A stretch of 64,000 nt of DNA from Serinus canaria (Eukaryota; Chordata; Aves; Passeriformes; Fringillidae), in NCBI RefSeq assembly GCF_022539315.1, contig NC_066338.1, forward strand, positions 3,658,001-3,722,000, written 5' to 3'. Under the pieces are notes generated by a model. The model made no database searches and had not been told where the DNA came from. It saw nothing but the letters and a program-made list of their open reading frames with translations. Each line of letters opens with the position of its first letter. Within the stretch, counting starts at the first letter, position 1. The position numbers and the translations under genes were made by a program. Below, piece after piece: positions 12,401-24,689 of this stretch.

Positions 12401-15400
12401 ATACTCTGTGCGCCACCAAGCCGTTTCTTCGCCCTCGGGAGACGGAGAGGTCGGCAGATGCCGAGACGGGAAGAACGAAGCCGCACAGCAGCGGCATTGA
12501 GTGTGCCGCTCTCAAACTGACAGAGGACAAGAACTGACAACGTTCCAGCAGTTGAAACTCAAATTCCTTCTAAACATTACGCAGCACTCCTTGGCCAAAC
12601 TAACTTTTTGTTTTTGCATCAGAGATGATAAGAACTCGAGTAACATAATGAAAAACCTCGAGGGACCCCTGCAGTGCAGACACAGTTTCATCTTGAGAGA
12701 TAGCGTGAAAGAGCTTTTCACTAAGATGTAGGCGGCAAGAGCAGCAGAAGACGAGCATCCACAGCTGTCCGGAAGTAGGTGCCGGTCCCAGGAGTCTTTC
12801 GGCATTAGCCGCGGTCCGGAGAGCACAGCCACCGCCACTTTGCTCTGTTTGCGAAAAAGACGCTTCTTCGCCTCCAAGAGATGGAGAGCTCGGCAGATGC
12901 CGACACGGGAAGAACGAAGCCGCACAGCACCGGTATTGAGTGTGCAGCTCTCAAACTGACAGAGGACAAGAACTGACATCGTTCCAGCAGTTGAAACTCA
13001 AATTCCTTCTAAACATTATGCAGTACTCCGTGGCCAAACTTACTTTTTGATTTGTATCAGAGATAGTAAGGACTCGACTGACTTGATGAAAAACCTCGAG
13101 AGACTCTTGCAGTGCTGACCCAGTTTCTTCTTGAGAGAAAGCGTTAAACAGCTTTTCGCTAAGATGTAGGCGGCAAAAGCAGCATAAGACAAGCATTTGC
13201 ACGTGTCCGGAAGGAGGTGCCGGTCACCGGCGTCTTTCAGCAGAAGCCGTGGTCCGGAGCGCACCGCCACCGGCACTACGATCTGTTTGCGAAAAAGCCG
13301 CTTCTTCGCCTCCGGTAGACGGAGAGCTCGGCAGATGCCGAGAGGGGAAGAACGAAGCCGCACAGCACCGGCGTTGAGTGTGCAGCTCTCAAACTGACAG
13401 AGGACAAGAACTGACAACGTTCCAGCAGTTGAAATTCAAATTCCTTCAAATCTTATGCAGCACTCCGTGGCCAAACTTACTTTTTGTTTTTGCATCAGAG
13501 ATGGTAAGAACTCGACTGACTTGATGAAAAACCTCGAGGGACTCTTGCTGTGCTGATCCAGTTTCTTTTTGAGAGAAAGCGTGAAAAAGCTTTTCGCTAA
13601 GATGTAGGCAGGAAGAGCTGCAGAAGACAAGCATCCGCAGCTGTCCGGAGGTAGGTGCCGGTCGCCGGCGTCTTTCTTCAGAAGCCGCATTCCGGAGCGC
13701 ACCGCCAATGGCACAATGCTCTGTGCGCCACCAAGCTGTTTCTTCGCTCCCAGGAGACGGAGAGTTCTGCAGATGCCGAGACGGGAAGAACGAAGCCGCA
13801 CAGCACCGGCATTGAGTGTGCAGCTCTCAAACTGACAGAGGACAAGAACTGACAACGTTCCAGCAGTTCAAACACAAAATCCTTCTAAATATTATGCAGC
13901 ACTCCGTGGCCAAACTTACTTTTTGTTTTTGCATCAGAGATGGTAAGAACTCGACTAACTTGATGAAAAACCTCGAGGGACCCCTGCAGTGCTGACCCAG
14001 TTTCATCTTGAGAGAAAGCGTGAAACAGCTTTTCTCTAAGATGTAGGCGGCAATAGGAGCAGAAGACGGGCAACCACAGCTGTGCGGAGGTAGGTGCCGG
14101 TCGCCGGCGTCTTTCGGCAGAAGCAGCTGTCCGGAGTGAACAGCCACCGGCACTATACTCTGTGCGCCACCAAGCCGTTTCTTCGCCCTCGGGAGACGGA
14201 GAGGTCGGCAGATGCCGAGACGGGAAGAACGAAGCCGCACAGCAGCGGCATTGAGTGTGCCGCTCTCAAACTGACAGAGGACAAGAACTGACAACGTTCC
14301 AGCAGTTGAAACTCAAATTCCTTCTAAACATTACGCAGCACTCCTTGGCCAAACTAACTTTTTGTTTTTGCATCAGAGATGATAAGAACTCGAGTAACAT
14401 AATGAAAAACCTCGAGGGACCCCTGCAGTGCAGACACAGTTTCATCTTGAGAGATAGCGTGAAAGAGCTTTTCACTAAGATGTAGGCGGCAAGAGCAGCA
14501 GAAGACGAGCATCCACAGCTGTCCGGAAGTAGGTGCCGGTCCCAGGAGTCTTTCGGCATTAGCCGCGGTCCGGAGAGCACAGCCACCGCCACTTTGCTCT
14601 GTTTGCGAAAAAGACGCTTCTTCGCCTCCAAGAGATGGAGAGCTCGGCAGATGCCGACACGGGAAGAACGAAGCCGCACAGCACCGGTATTGAGTGTGCA
14701 GCTCTCAAACTGACAGAGGACAAGAACTGACATCGTTCCAGCAGTTGAAACTCAAATTCCTTCTAAACATTATGCAGTACTCCGTGGCCAAACTTACTTT
14801 TTGATTTGTATCAGAGATAGTAAGAACTCGACTGACTTGATGAAAAACCTCGAGGGACTCTTGCAGTGCTGACCCAGTTTCTTCTTGAGAGAAAGCGTTA
14901 AACAGCTTTTCGCTAAGATGTAGGCGGCAAAAGCAGCATAAGACAAGCATTTGCACGTGTCCGGAAGGAGGTGCCGGTCACCGGCGTCTTTCAGCAGAAG
15001 CCGTGGTCCGGAGCGCACCGCCACCGGCACTACGATCTGTTTGCGAAAAAGCCGCTTCTTCGCCTCCGGTAGACGGAGAGCTCGGCAGATGCCGAGAGGG
15101 GAAGAACGAAGCCGCACAGCACCGGCGTTGAGTGTGCAGCTCTCAAACTGACAGAGGACAAGAACTGACAACGTTCCAGCAGTTGAAATTCAAATTCCTT
15201 CAAATCTTATGCAGCACTCCGTGGCCAAACTTACTTTTTGTTTTTGCATCAGAGATGGTAAGAACTCGACTGACTTGATGAAAAACCTCGAGGGACTCTT
15301 GCTGTGCTGATCCAGTTTCTTTTTGAGAGAAAGCGTGAAAAAGCTTTTCGCTAAGATGTAGGCAGGAAGAGCTGCAGAAGACAAGCATCCGCAGCTGTCC

Positions 15401-18239
15401 GGAGGTAGGTGCCGGTCGCCGGCGTCTTTCTTCAGAAGCCGCATTCCGGAGCGCACCGCCAATGGCACAATGCTCTGTGCGCCACCAAGCTGTTTCTTCG
15501 CTCCCAGGAGACGGAGAGTTCTGCAGATGCCGAGACGGGAAGAACGAAGCCGCACAGCACCGGCATTGAGTGTGCAGCTCTCAAACTGACAGAGGACAAG
15601 AACTGACAACGTTCCAGCAGTTCAAACACAAAATCCTTCTAAATATTATGCAGCACTCCGTGGCCAAACTTACTTTTTGTTTTTGCATCAGAGATGGTAA
15701 GAACTCGACTAACTTGATGAAAAACCTCGAGGGACCCCTGCAGTGCTGACCCAGTTTCATCTTGAGAGAAAGCGTGAAACAGCTTTTCTCTAAGATGTAG
15801 GCGGCAATAGGAGCAGAAGACGGGCAACCACAGCTGTGCGGAGGTAGGTGCCGGTCGCCGGCGTCTTTCGGCAGAAGCAGCTGTCCGGAGTGAACAGCCA
15901 CCGGCACTATACTCTGTGCGCCACCAAGCCGTTTCTTCGCCCTCGGGAGACGGAGAGGTCGGCAGATGCCGAGACGGGAAGAACGAAGCCGCACAGCAGC
16001 GGCATTGAGTGTGCCGCTCTCAAACTGACAGAGGACAAGAACTGACAACGTTCCAGCAGTTGAAACTCAAATTCCTTCTAAACATTACGCAGCACTCCTT
16101 GGCCAAACTAACTTTTTGTTTTTGCATCAGAGATGATAAGAACTCGAGTAACATAATGAAAAACCTCGAGGGACCCCTGCAGTGCAGACACAGTTTCATC
16201 TTGAGAGATAGCGTGAAAGAGCTTTTCACTAAGATGTAGGCGGCAAGAGCAGCAGAAGACGAGCATCCACAGCTGTCCGGAAGTAGGTGCCGGTCCCAGG
16301 AGTCTTTCGGCATTAGCCGCGGTCCGGAGAGCACAGCCACCGCCACTTTGCTCTGTTTGCGAAAAAGACGCTTCTTCGCCTCCAAGAGATGGAGAGCTCG
16401 GCAGATGCCGACACGGGAAGAACGAAGCCGCACAGCACCGGTATTGAGTGTGCAGCTCTCAAACTGACAGAGGACAAGAACTGACATCGTTCCAGCAGTT
16501 GAAACTCAAATTCCTTCTAAACATTATGCAGTCACTCCGTGGCCAAACTTACTTTTTGATTTGTATCAGAGATAGTAAGGACTCGACTGACTTGATGAAA
16601 AACCTCGAGGGACTCTTGCAGTGCTGACCCAGTTTCTTCTTGAGAGAAAGCGTGAAACAGCTTTTCGCTAAGATGTAGGCGGCAAAAGCAGCATAAGACA
16701 AGCATTTGCACGTGTCCGGAAGGAGGTGCCGGTCACCGGCGTCTTTCAGCAGAAGCCGTGGTCCGGAGCGCACCGCCACCGGCACTACGATCTGTTTGCG
16801 AAAAAGCCGCTTCTTCGCCTCCGGTAGACGGAGAGCTCGGCAGATGCCGAGAGGGGAAGAACGAAGCCGCACAGCACCGGCGTTGAGTGTGCAGCTCTCA
16901 AACTGACAGAGGACAAGAACTGACAACGTTCCAGCAGTTGAAATTCAAATTCCTTCAAATCTTATGCAGCACTCCGTGGCCAAACTTACTTTTTGTTTTT
17001 GCATCAGAGATGGTAAGAACTCGACTGACTTGATGAAAAACCTCGAGGGACTCTTGCTGTGCTGATCCAGTTTCTTTTTGAGAGAAAGCGTGAAAAAGCT
17101 TTTCGCTAAGATGTAGGCAGGAAGAGCTGCAGAAGACAAGCATCCGCAGCTGTCCGGAGGTAGGTGCTGGTCGCCGGCGTCTTTCTTCAGAAGCCGCATT
17201 CCGGAGCGCACCGCCAATGGCACAATGCTCTGTGCGCCACCAAGCTGTTTCTTCGCTCCCAGGAGACGGAGAGTTCTGCAGATGCCGAGACGGGAAGAAT
17301 GAAGCCGCACAGCACCGGCATTGAGTGTGCAGCTCTCAAACTGACAGAGGACAAGAACTGACAACTTTCCAGCAGTTCAAACACAAAATCCTTCTAAATA
17401 TTATGCAGCACTCCGTGGCCAAACTTACTTTTTGTTTTGCATCAGAAATGGTAAGAACTCGACTAACTTGATGAAAAACCTCAAGAGACCCCTGCAGTGC
17501 TGACCCAGTTTCATCTTGAGAGAAAGCGTGAAACAGCTTTTCTCTAAGATGTAGGCGGCAATAGGAGCAGAAGACGGGCAACCACAGCTGTGCGGAGGTA
17601 GGTGCCGGTCGCCGGTGTCTTTCGGCAGAAGCAGCTGTCCGGAGTGAACAGCCACCGGCACTATACTCTGTGCGCCACCAAGCCGTTTCTTCGCCCTCGG
17701 GAGACGGAGAGGTCGGCAGATGCCGAGACGGGAAGAACGAAGCCGCACAGCACCGGCATTGAGTGTGCCGCTCTCAAACTGACAGAGGACAAGAACTGAC
17801 AACGTTCCAGCAGTTGAAACTCAAATTCCTTCTAAACATTACGCAGCACTCCGTGGCCAAACTAACTTTTTGTTTTTGCATCAGAGATGATAAGAACTCG
17901 AGTAACATGATGAAAAACCTCGAGGGACCCCTGCAGTGCAGACCCAGTTTCATCTTGAGAGATAGCGTGAAAGAGCTTTTCACTAAGATGTAGGCGGCAA
18001 GAGCAGCAGAAGACGAGCATCCACAGCTGTCCGGAAGTAGGTGCCGGTCCCAGGAGTCTTTCGGCATTAGCCGCGGTCCGGAGAGCACAGCCACCGCCAC
18101 TTTGCTCTGTTTGCGAAAAAGACGCTTCTTCGCCTCCAAGAGATGGAGAGCTCGGCAGATGCCGACACGGGAAGAACGAAGCCGCACAGCACCGGTATTG
18201 AGTGTGCAGCTCTCAAACTGACAGAGGACAAGAACTGAC
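9471..18239 (+). repeat. Higher-order satellite core: five copies of a 4-monomer unit
   Basis: Five successive units start at 9471, 11224, 12978, 14732 and 16486, with periods of 1753, 1754, 1754, 1754 and 1754 bp. In the first unit the monomers are A 9471-9908, B 9909-10346, C 10347-10785 and D 10786-11223. Diagnostics: A starts 'atcgttcc' and has 'caagcatttgcacgtgtcc'; B has 'caaattccttcaaatctta'; C has 'gcaataggagcag' and 'gaagcagctgtccgg'; D has 'cattagccgcggtccgg'. Units differ from each other at only a few sites (for example a 1-base deletion in D of unit 1), while A to D differ clearly from one another. That is the signature of a homogenised higher-order repeat. Confidence 0.95.
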
Positions 18240-20608
18240 ATCGTTCCAGCAGTTGAAACTCAAATTCCTTCTAAACATTATGCAGCACTCCGTGGCCAAA
18301 CTTACTTTTTGATTTTACATCAGAGATAGTAAGAACTCGACTGACTTGATGAAAAACCTCGAGGGACTCTTGCGGTGCTGACCCAGTTTCTTCTTGAGAG
18401 AAAGCGTGAAACAGCTTTTCGCTAAGATGTAGGCGGCAAAAGCAGCATAAGACAAGCATTCGCACGTGTCCGGAAGGAGGTGCCGGTCGCCGGCGTCTTT
18501 CAGCAGAAGCCGTGGTCCGGAGCGCACCGCCACCGGCACTACGATCTGTTTGCGAAAAAGCCGCTTCTTCGCCTCCGGTAGACGGAGAGCTCGGCAGATG
18601 CCGAGAGGGGAAGAACGAAGCCGCACAGCACCGGCGTTGAGTGTGCAGCTCTCAAACTGACAGAGAACAAGAACTGAAAACGTTCCAGCAGTTCAAATTC
18701 AGATTCCTTCTAAATCTTATGCAGCACTCCGTGGCCAAACTTACTTTTTTTTTGCATCAGAGATGGTAAGAACTCGACTAACTTGATGAAAAACCTCGAG
18801 GGAGCCATGCAATTCTGGCCCAGTTTCTTCTTGAGAGAAAGCGTGAAACAGCGTTTCGCTAAGATGTAGGCGGCAAAAGCAGCAGAAGACGGGCATCCGC
18901 AGCTGTCCGCAGATAGGTGCTGGTCGCCGGCGTCTTTCGGCCGAATCCACGGTCCGGAGCCCACCGCCACCGGCACTATGCTCTGTGCGCCACCAAGCCG
19001 GATCTTCGCCACCGGGAGACGGAGAGTTCGGCAGATGCCGAGACGGGAAGAACGAAGCCGCACAGCAGCGGCATTGAGTGTGCCGCTCTCAAACTGACAG
19101 AGGACAAGAACTGACAACGTTCCAGCAGTTGAAACTCAAATTCCTTCTAAACATTACGCAGCTCTCCTTGGCCAAACTAATTTTTTGTTTTTGCATCAGA
19201 GATGATAAGAACTCGAGTAACATAATGAAAAACCTCGAGGGACCCCTGCAGTGCAGACACAGTTTCATCTTGAGAGATAGCGTGAACGAGCTTTTCACTA
19301 AGATGTAGGCGGCAAAAGCAGCAGAAGACGAGCATCCACAGCTGTCCGGAAGTAGGTGCCGGTCCCAGGAGTCTTTCGGCATTAGCCGCGGTCCGGAGAG
19401 CACAGCCACCGCCACTTTGCTCTGTTTGCGAAAAAGACGCTTCTTCGCCTCCAAGAGATGGAGAGCTCGGCAGATGCCGACACGGGAAGAACGAAGCCGC
19501 ACAGCACCGGTATTGAGTGTGCAGCTCTCAAACTGACAGAGGACAAGAACTGACATCGTTCCAGCAGTTGAAACTCAAATTCCTTCTAAACATTATGCAG
19601 CACTCCGTGGCCAAACTTACTTTTTGTTTTTACATCAGAGATAGTAAGAACTCGACTAACTTGAGGAAAAACCTCGAGGGACCCTTGCGGTGCTGGCCCA
19701 GCGTCTTCTTGAGAGAAAGCGTGAAACAGCTTTTCGCTAAGATATAGGCGGCAAAAGCAGCATAAGACAAGCATTTGCACGTGTCCGGAAGGAGGTGCCG
19801 GTCGCCAGCATCTTTCGCCAGAAGCCGTGGAGCTGAGCCCACCGCCACCGGCACTACGATCTGTTTGCGAAAAAGCCGCTTCTTCGCCTCCGGTAGACGG
19901 AGAGCTCGGCAGATGCCGAGACGGGAAGAACGAAGCCGCACAGCAGCGGCGTTGAGTGTGCAGCTCTCAAACTGACAGAGGACAAGAACTGACATCATTC
20001 CAGCAGTTGAAATTCAAATTCCTTCTAAACATTATGCAGCACTCCGTGGCCAAACTTACTTTTTGTTTTTGCATCAGAGATGGTAAGAACTCGACTAACT
20101 TGATGAAAAACCTCGAGGGACCCTTGCACTGCTGGCCCAGTGTCTTCTTGAGAGAAAGCGTGAAAAAGCTTTTCGCTAAGATGTAGGCAGGAAGAGCTGC
20201 AGAAGACAAGCATCCGCAGCTGTCCGGAGGTAGGTGCCGGTCGCCGGCGTCTTTCTTCAGAAGCCGTATCTCAGAGCCCACCACCACCGGCACTATGCTC
20301 TGTGCGCCACCAAGCCGGATCTTCGCCTCCCGGAGACGGAGAGGTCGGCAGATGCCGAGACGGGAAGAACGAAGCCGCACAGCAGCGGTATTGAGTGTGC
20401 AGCTCTCAAACTGACACAGGACAAGAACTGACATCATTCCAGCAGTTGAAATTCAAATTCCTTCTAAACATTATGCAGCACTCCGTGGCCAAACTTACTT
20501 TTTGTTTTTGCATCAGAGATGGTAAGAACTCGACTAACTTGATGAAAAACCTCGAGGGACCCTTGCACTGCTGGCCCAGTGTCTTCTTGAGAGAAAGCGT
20601 GAAACAAC
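18240..20608 (+). repeat. Satellite array, irregular right edge
   Basis: About 5.4 more monomers in a mixed order: A-like, a divergent type, D, A-like, a B-like chimera and a truncated last copy. The last monomer breaks off after 'gagagaaagcgtgaaacaa' and continues into unrelated sequence at about 20609. Loss of the regular A-B-C-D order towards the edge is what unequal-exchange models predict. Confidence 0.93.
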
Positions 20609-21033
20609 TTTAGAGAAGGGCAAGAAGCCGGGGATGTTGCATTGAGTGCTCTACACACAGTGGTCGGCTGAGCAGGGACAGGTGACCCAGCCCAGGTGGG
20701 GATTGCTGCAGGTACCTGCGCTGTGCTGCGGAAGCAGCCACGGCTGGATTCCTGCTCTCACGTGCGCTCCACGGCTGCATCTGGCAAAGAGCGAGCGCAG
20801 ACAGAGCTGACGGGCTGCGGGAGAGGCCAGAGAACACAGCCCAGCCTTGCACTTCCCAGCCAGGGAGAGCCCCGGGATGCCCCAGGGGGATGGAGCACGG
20901 CCACTGTGGGGTGTCTGCCTGGCCCTTCTTCTGTCCGTCCATGGGCATGTCCCCAGGGAATGGCATGGCATGGCATGGCATGGCATCGGGTCAAGCCAGC
21001 TGTAGGCACCAGTCCTTCAGGTCTGCCACTCAC
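20609..21033. other. GC-rich sequence right of the satellite
   Basis: No supported gene. It contains five copies of the pentamer GGCAT at about 20962-20986. Open frames through the pentamer are read-through of the repeat. Confidence 0.6.
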
Positions 21034-21166
21034 CCTCCTGCGGTGGCTGGAACGGCACCACCTCTTCAGTCTCCTGTGCTGGGGCAGCTCCAGGGTCTTC
21101 TTCCTCCTCCTCCTCCTCCTTCTCCACCCAGGCCAGCTTGGGCACTCTTGGGGGTCTGTGCTCCAT
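21034..21166 (-). CDS. Possible first coding exon, unidentified gene
   Basis: On the minus strand an ATG at 21166 opens an acidic peptide that starts MEHRPPRVPKLAW, followed by seven consecutive Glu in a short charged run and EVVPFQPPQEG. The frame reaches a strong splice donor (GAGG|GTGAGT; GT at 21032-21033). The length is 44 codons plus one base. I do not recognise the family securely; acidic N-termini of this kind occur in the expanded passerine maestro-heat-repeat-like (MROH) genes, but that is only an impression. No further exon can be placed before the satellite edge, so the gene may be cut off by the satellite. The Glu run is encoded by a GAG-type microsatellite, which lowers confidence. 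Confidence 0.35.
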
Positions 21167-21199
21167 GTCTCTGATTGTATTTGTTGGTCTTTGCAGAAG

Positions 21200-21540
21200 A
21201 GATGCCTTGGAAAAGCTCCAAGTCACCAAATCCTGCAGTTGTGCCTGGGAGGCACCTTTAATAAAGAAGCCTCAGGAAGGCTACAGGACAGCAAGTCCTG
21301 CACTCAGTCCCAAAGGCTCCTGCCACAAGGACAGGAGACTTCTGTAAAAGATTGTGGTCTAGCCTCGAGGGCACTGGCGGCAGGGATGGGAGATGCCTGC
21401 AGGGCACCAAGTCCCACGCTCTGCCCTCAAGGGCACCTGCAGAATTGAAGCCTCAGGGAGACCACGGGTCAGCAAGTCCTGTGGTCAGGCCTCGAGCTCA
21501 GTTGCAGGAACAATGCCTCAGAAAGGCTCCGGTTTGGATA
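21200..21540 (+). repeat. Degenerate ~66-bp minisatellite
   Basis: About five diverged units are visible. Each carries a variant of 'atgcctcagraaggctcc', then 'agcaagtcctgyrgtcag', then 'gcctcgagggcacctgcagga'. Spacing of the 'gcctcagg'-type boxes is about 65-68 bp. No protein is claimed, because the reading frames through the units contain stops. Confidence 0.6.
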
Positions 21541-24500
21541 CGAATGAGTGCACTGTGTGGGGGCTCCTCACGGCACCGCTCTGTCCCGTCTTGTCCCGTT
21601 GCGTGCTCCGAGCACCGTGGCGTGCTCTTGTCACTGCCAGCTCCTATGTCACCATGTGTCACAAAGAGCCCTTGGACACCTGTTCTATGCCACAGTGCCC
21701 CATGCTGCACTGTGTCACAAAGGGGCCCTGCACACACTCTGCCTGCCCTGGGGCTGCCCCCAGCCCACCCAAAGTGGCCCAGGTTAAAGGAACCTCTCAC
21801 CCCAAATGTCTAAGACAGCCCGACGGGGTCTTTAGGAACAGCTCAAACCATCAGCAAACACTGCCCTGCTCTGTGGGCTCAGGGCAGCAGAAGGAGCCTC
21901 CAGGGCTCTGCTGGGCAGGGCATGGGGCCTTCCACAGAAGCTGGCTCGGCCTCCCTGGGACATGTCCTGGCTGGTGGCCATCCTAAACCCACGGGTGTGA
22001 CACGGACAAGGAACATGTGGGCCAGGGCATGAATGCTGCTCTGACCCTTGCGACCTGGGGAGTGCTGACATCAGCAGGTGTGGCAGAGTCCCCGCCCCAG
22101 CAGACCTGCCAAACCCCCGAGCCCTGGCAGCGCTGGTGCCCGTCTCCTGCCCCAGAGACCTATGCACCCGGGGGACTTCTGTGCCAGAGGGAGCCAAAGC
22201 TCATGTCCACTGGGGACTGCACTCCTTCTTGCAGGAGCTGTTGGCAGCAGCACATGGAGCAACTGCTGGCAACACTTGGTCTTGTTCAGAAGCTGTCACT
22301 TCATGCTGAAATGATTTTCTCATTGAAGTCATTTCCTGCAGCACAAAACACCTTAGTGGCAAAGGCACAGATAAATCTGGCATTTAAGAGTCCTCACTTC
22401 AGGAAAGCATTATTTCCTATTGCTGAACTCAAGTAGTTCCAAAAAGCTGCAAACTTCCCAACTTCATTGGGATGGCCTGAGAAGGTGAAGAGTTGGAATT
22501 TTGCTTCCTGTCTCAAAGCAGCAACTCATTTGCCTTAACATCATCCACTGAGAGTCACTTAAAATAACACTGCACAGAGGTAAAAAAAGGGCAATTCTTT
22601 GGTTTGCAAATGGTTTTCAATGAAGGGATGATATTATCCTAATTCTCTTAAAGAATAAAAGCTCTCCAGAAATTAGGTCCACTCAGTGTTACAAAAGTAG
22701 CCCAAACAAATGAGTAGATGGCAAAAGGGCTAATATTCCCCCTGGTACAGATATCTAAGTGGCCAGTAAAGTACAGCTCTCCCCTCTTGTCCCCTGCAGG
22801 AGAATCAGGACCATGAACAAGAATAGTCACAGATATTCTTTCTGGCCTCCATAACCAAAGCTGTGCCAAACCACAGATGCTGCCTTCAAACTGACTCAAA
22901 TTCCAGCCTAGACCTCTCACCTTGCAGACAACTCCTTCTCCAACACCCCACCAACACCAACACCTCCAAACTCCCACACAGAAGCCCTCAACACCCCGCC
23001 AGGACCCCCAGCTGTCCCTGTCCCTCCGCAGAGCTTTCCCACCCTCCAGCAGACCCCCTGGTTCCCAGCACATGCCATGGGATGGCACTCAGGAGGGATC
23101 TGCTCCAAGGCCTTCTTCGGTGGCAAGCTCAGGCTGCCAGGCCTATGGTTCCTGGATCACCCTTCCCACCTCACTGGGAGCTGCCTGGGAAGCACTTTCC
23201 TTGAGAAGCAAGCCCCTTTCCTCCAAAGGCATTTCCCCAAATGTGTTGCTTTCCTGGGGAACACCAATACACAACCTGGCTGGCTCTTCCACCAGCACAC
23301 CCCAAACACAGGTGGAGGAAGAAGCAGCAGGGGCTGTTATGCAGCCATACCCAAGAGAAACTGGAAGGGTGCCCTCCCTCTGGTCTCACTTGGTTGGCTT
23401 TCTGACTGGCTCTGAGCCTGGGGCTGCCATTCCTCACTTGTGGGGACCAGAACCACACCTGGGATCCCAGCACTGCCTGACAGCGCTCCGGGCACTGGCA
23501 CAGTCGCGCCTCCGAGTCTCAAGCACCATGCTGCGGTTTCATTTGCCCTTAGGCGCACCCAAAACTCTCTGTAAAGTCCAGATGGTCTCTGGTTCTGCCC
23601 TTTCCCTGATCCTGTGCAGGGATGGAGCACTGCTGTGCTTTCAGGAAGCCGTTCTTGAAACCTTCCAGCATTCCAAGCTCCTTTGCCCTCCGTGGATGCT
23701 TGCCATGGAATCCCTCACAGCTGGGTTTGCTCTTCCAAAGTCCAGGGGCTCCAGGGTGCTCAGCAAGATCTGTAACTCCACAGTGTTTTGGAACTGGACC
23801 ATAAGCACAGGACGTTTCCAGCCTGATCTGCCCTTGTTCCTCTGTGTCTGTGCACAAAACACGGTGTGGAAGAGAATGGCAGGAGGGGCCTGTGTGTCCC
23901 AAGGCTCTGGATTTGCATCGCTCCAGCTCCACAGAGATGCAGGTAAAGCAAAGAAGTCAAACTGTTTATTAATGGAAGGCGAAGCAAAGGGATAAGCTGG
24001 GAGGGAAGAAAGGGGATGGGCAGGTTCTGAGGGCTGGAGGGAGGGAGCTGTCAACAGCAAGAGAGAAGGCAGGAGCTATGGGAGCTTCCCACAGGCTCAG
24101 CTGTGCCAGTCATCAGCTGTGCCTGGAAGTCCAGCTGATCACCTCTGGTCTCCAGGTGGTGTCACCTTCCAAAGGGATTTGGAGGTCTTAAAGAGACACT
24201 GGTTCTGAGCCAGCAGATGAAAGTAGCTCTGCTGCTCTTCCCTCAAACATCACCTGAAAATATATGCTTATGCAGGAGGGGCTGTTGTCTTCACTCAGGC
24301 CTTGAAGGGCTGAAGGAGAAAGGAACAGAGCCACAGTCAGAACCTGGATGTGCAGGAATCCAAGGAGACCTTTCTGCCAGAGCCATCCCACCCAGCTCTT
24401 GCCATGGCCACAAGAGAGGAGGGGCCAAGGGGATCAGCTGCAAGGTGCTGGCCATGAATCCCCCTGCCTGCATCCCTGAAATCTCTGTGTGCTCTGCCCA

Positions 24501-24689
24501 CGCCACCCCTCGTCCACACAAGGAGCAAAGCCCACCACAGCCAGGGCAGGGATTGCAGCTCCCTTCCCAGGGTTTGCAGCTCACCCAGCCAGCCCCCACT
24601 GACAGCCCGCTGCCCTCACTCAGCCTCACAGAGGGCCTGGAGCTCTTCCTTCTGCCCCATCAGGAGCAGCCTGACCATCCCTGGGAACA
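21541..24689. other. Unassigned GC-rich sequence
   Basis: There is no repeat unit, RNA gene or recognisable protein that I can support. The longest plus-strand frame (22922-23995) has no domain, no biased composition and no splice context, and looks like chance in GC-rich DNA. 22440-22700 is AT-richer and featureless. Confidence 0.5.

Noticed and set aside
4629..20437. Dozens of 125-156-codon minus-strand frames starting MSVLVLCQF, one per satellite monomer
   Set aside because: They recur because the monomer recurs (438 is divisible by 3) and overlap equally open frames on the other strand. The GC-rich unit has few stops, types differ by frameshifts, and there is no domain or splice context.
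4326..20608. CENP-B-box-like sites in the satellite monomer
   Set aside because: The best candidates around TTCG words match only about 6 of 9 fixed positions. That is no better than chance in CpG-rich DNA.
4326..20608. CRISPR-like array
   Set aside because: Units are ~438 bp tandem copies without unique spacers, in a vertebrate genome.
20610..21033. Frames with Met-Pro-Cys-His-Ala repeats
   Set aside because: Read-through of the GGCAT pentamer repeat.
22922..23995. 357-codon plus-strand frame
   Set aside because: No domain, no start context, no resemblance to a family, and equally long shadows on the other strand. Chance in GC-rich DNA.
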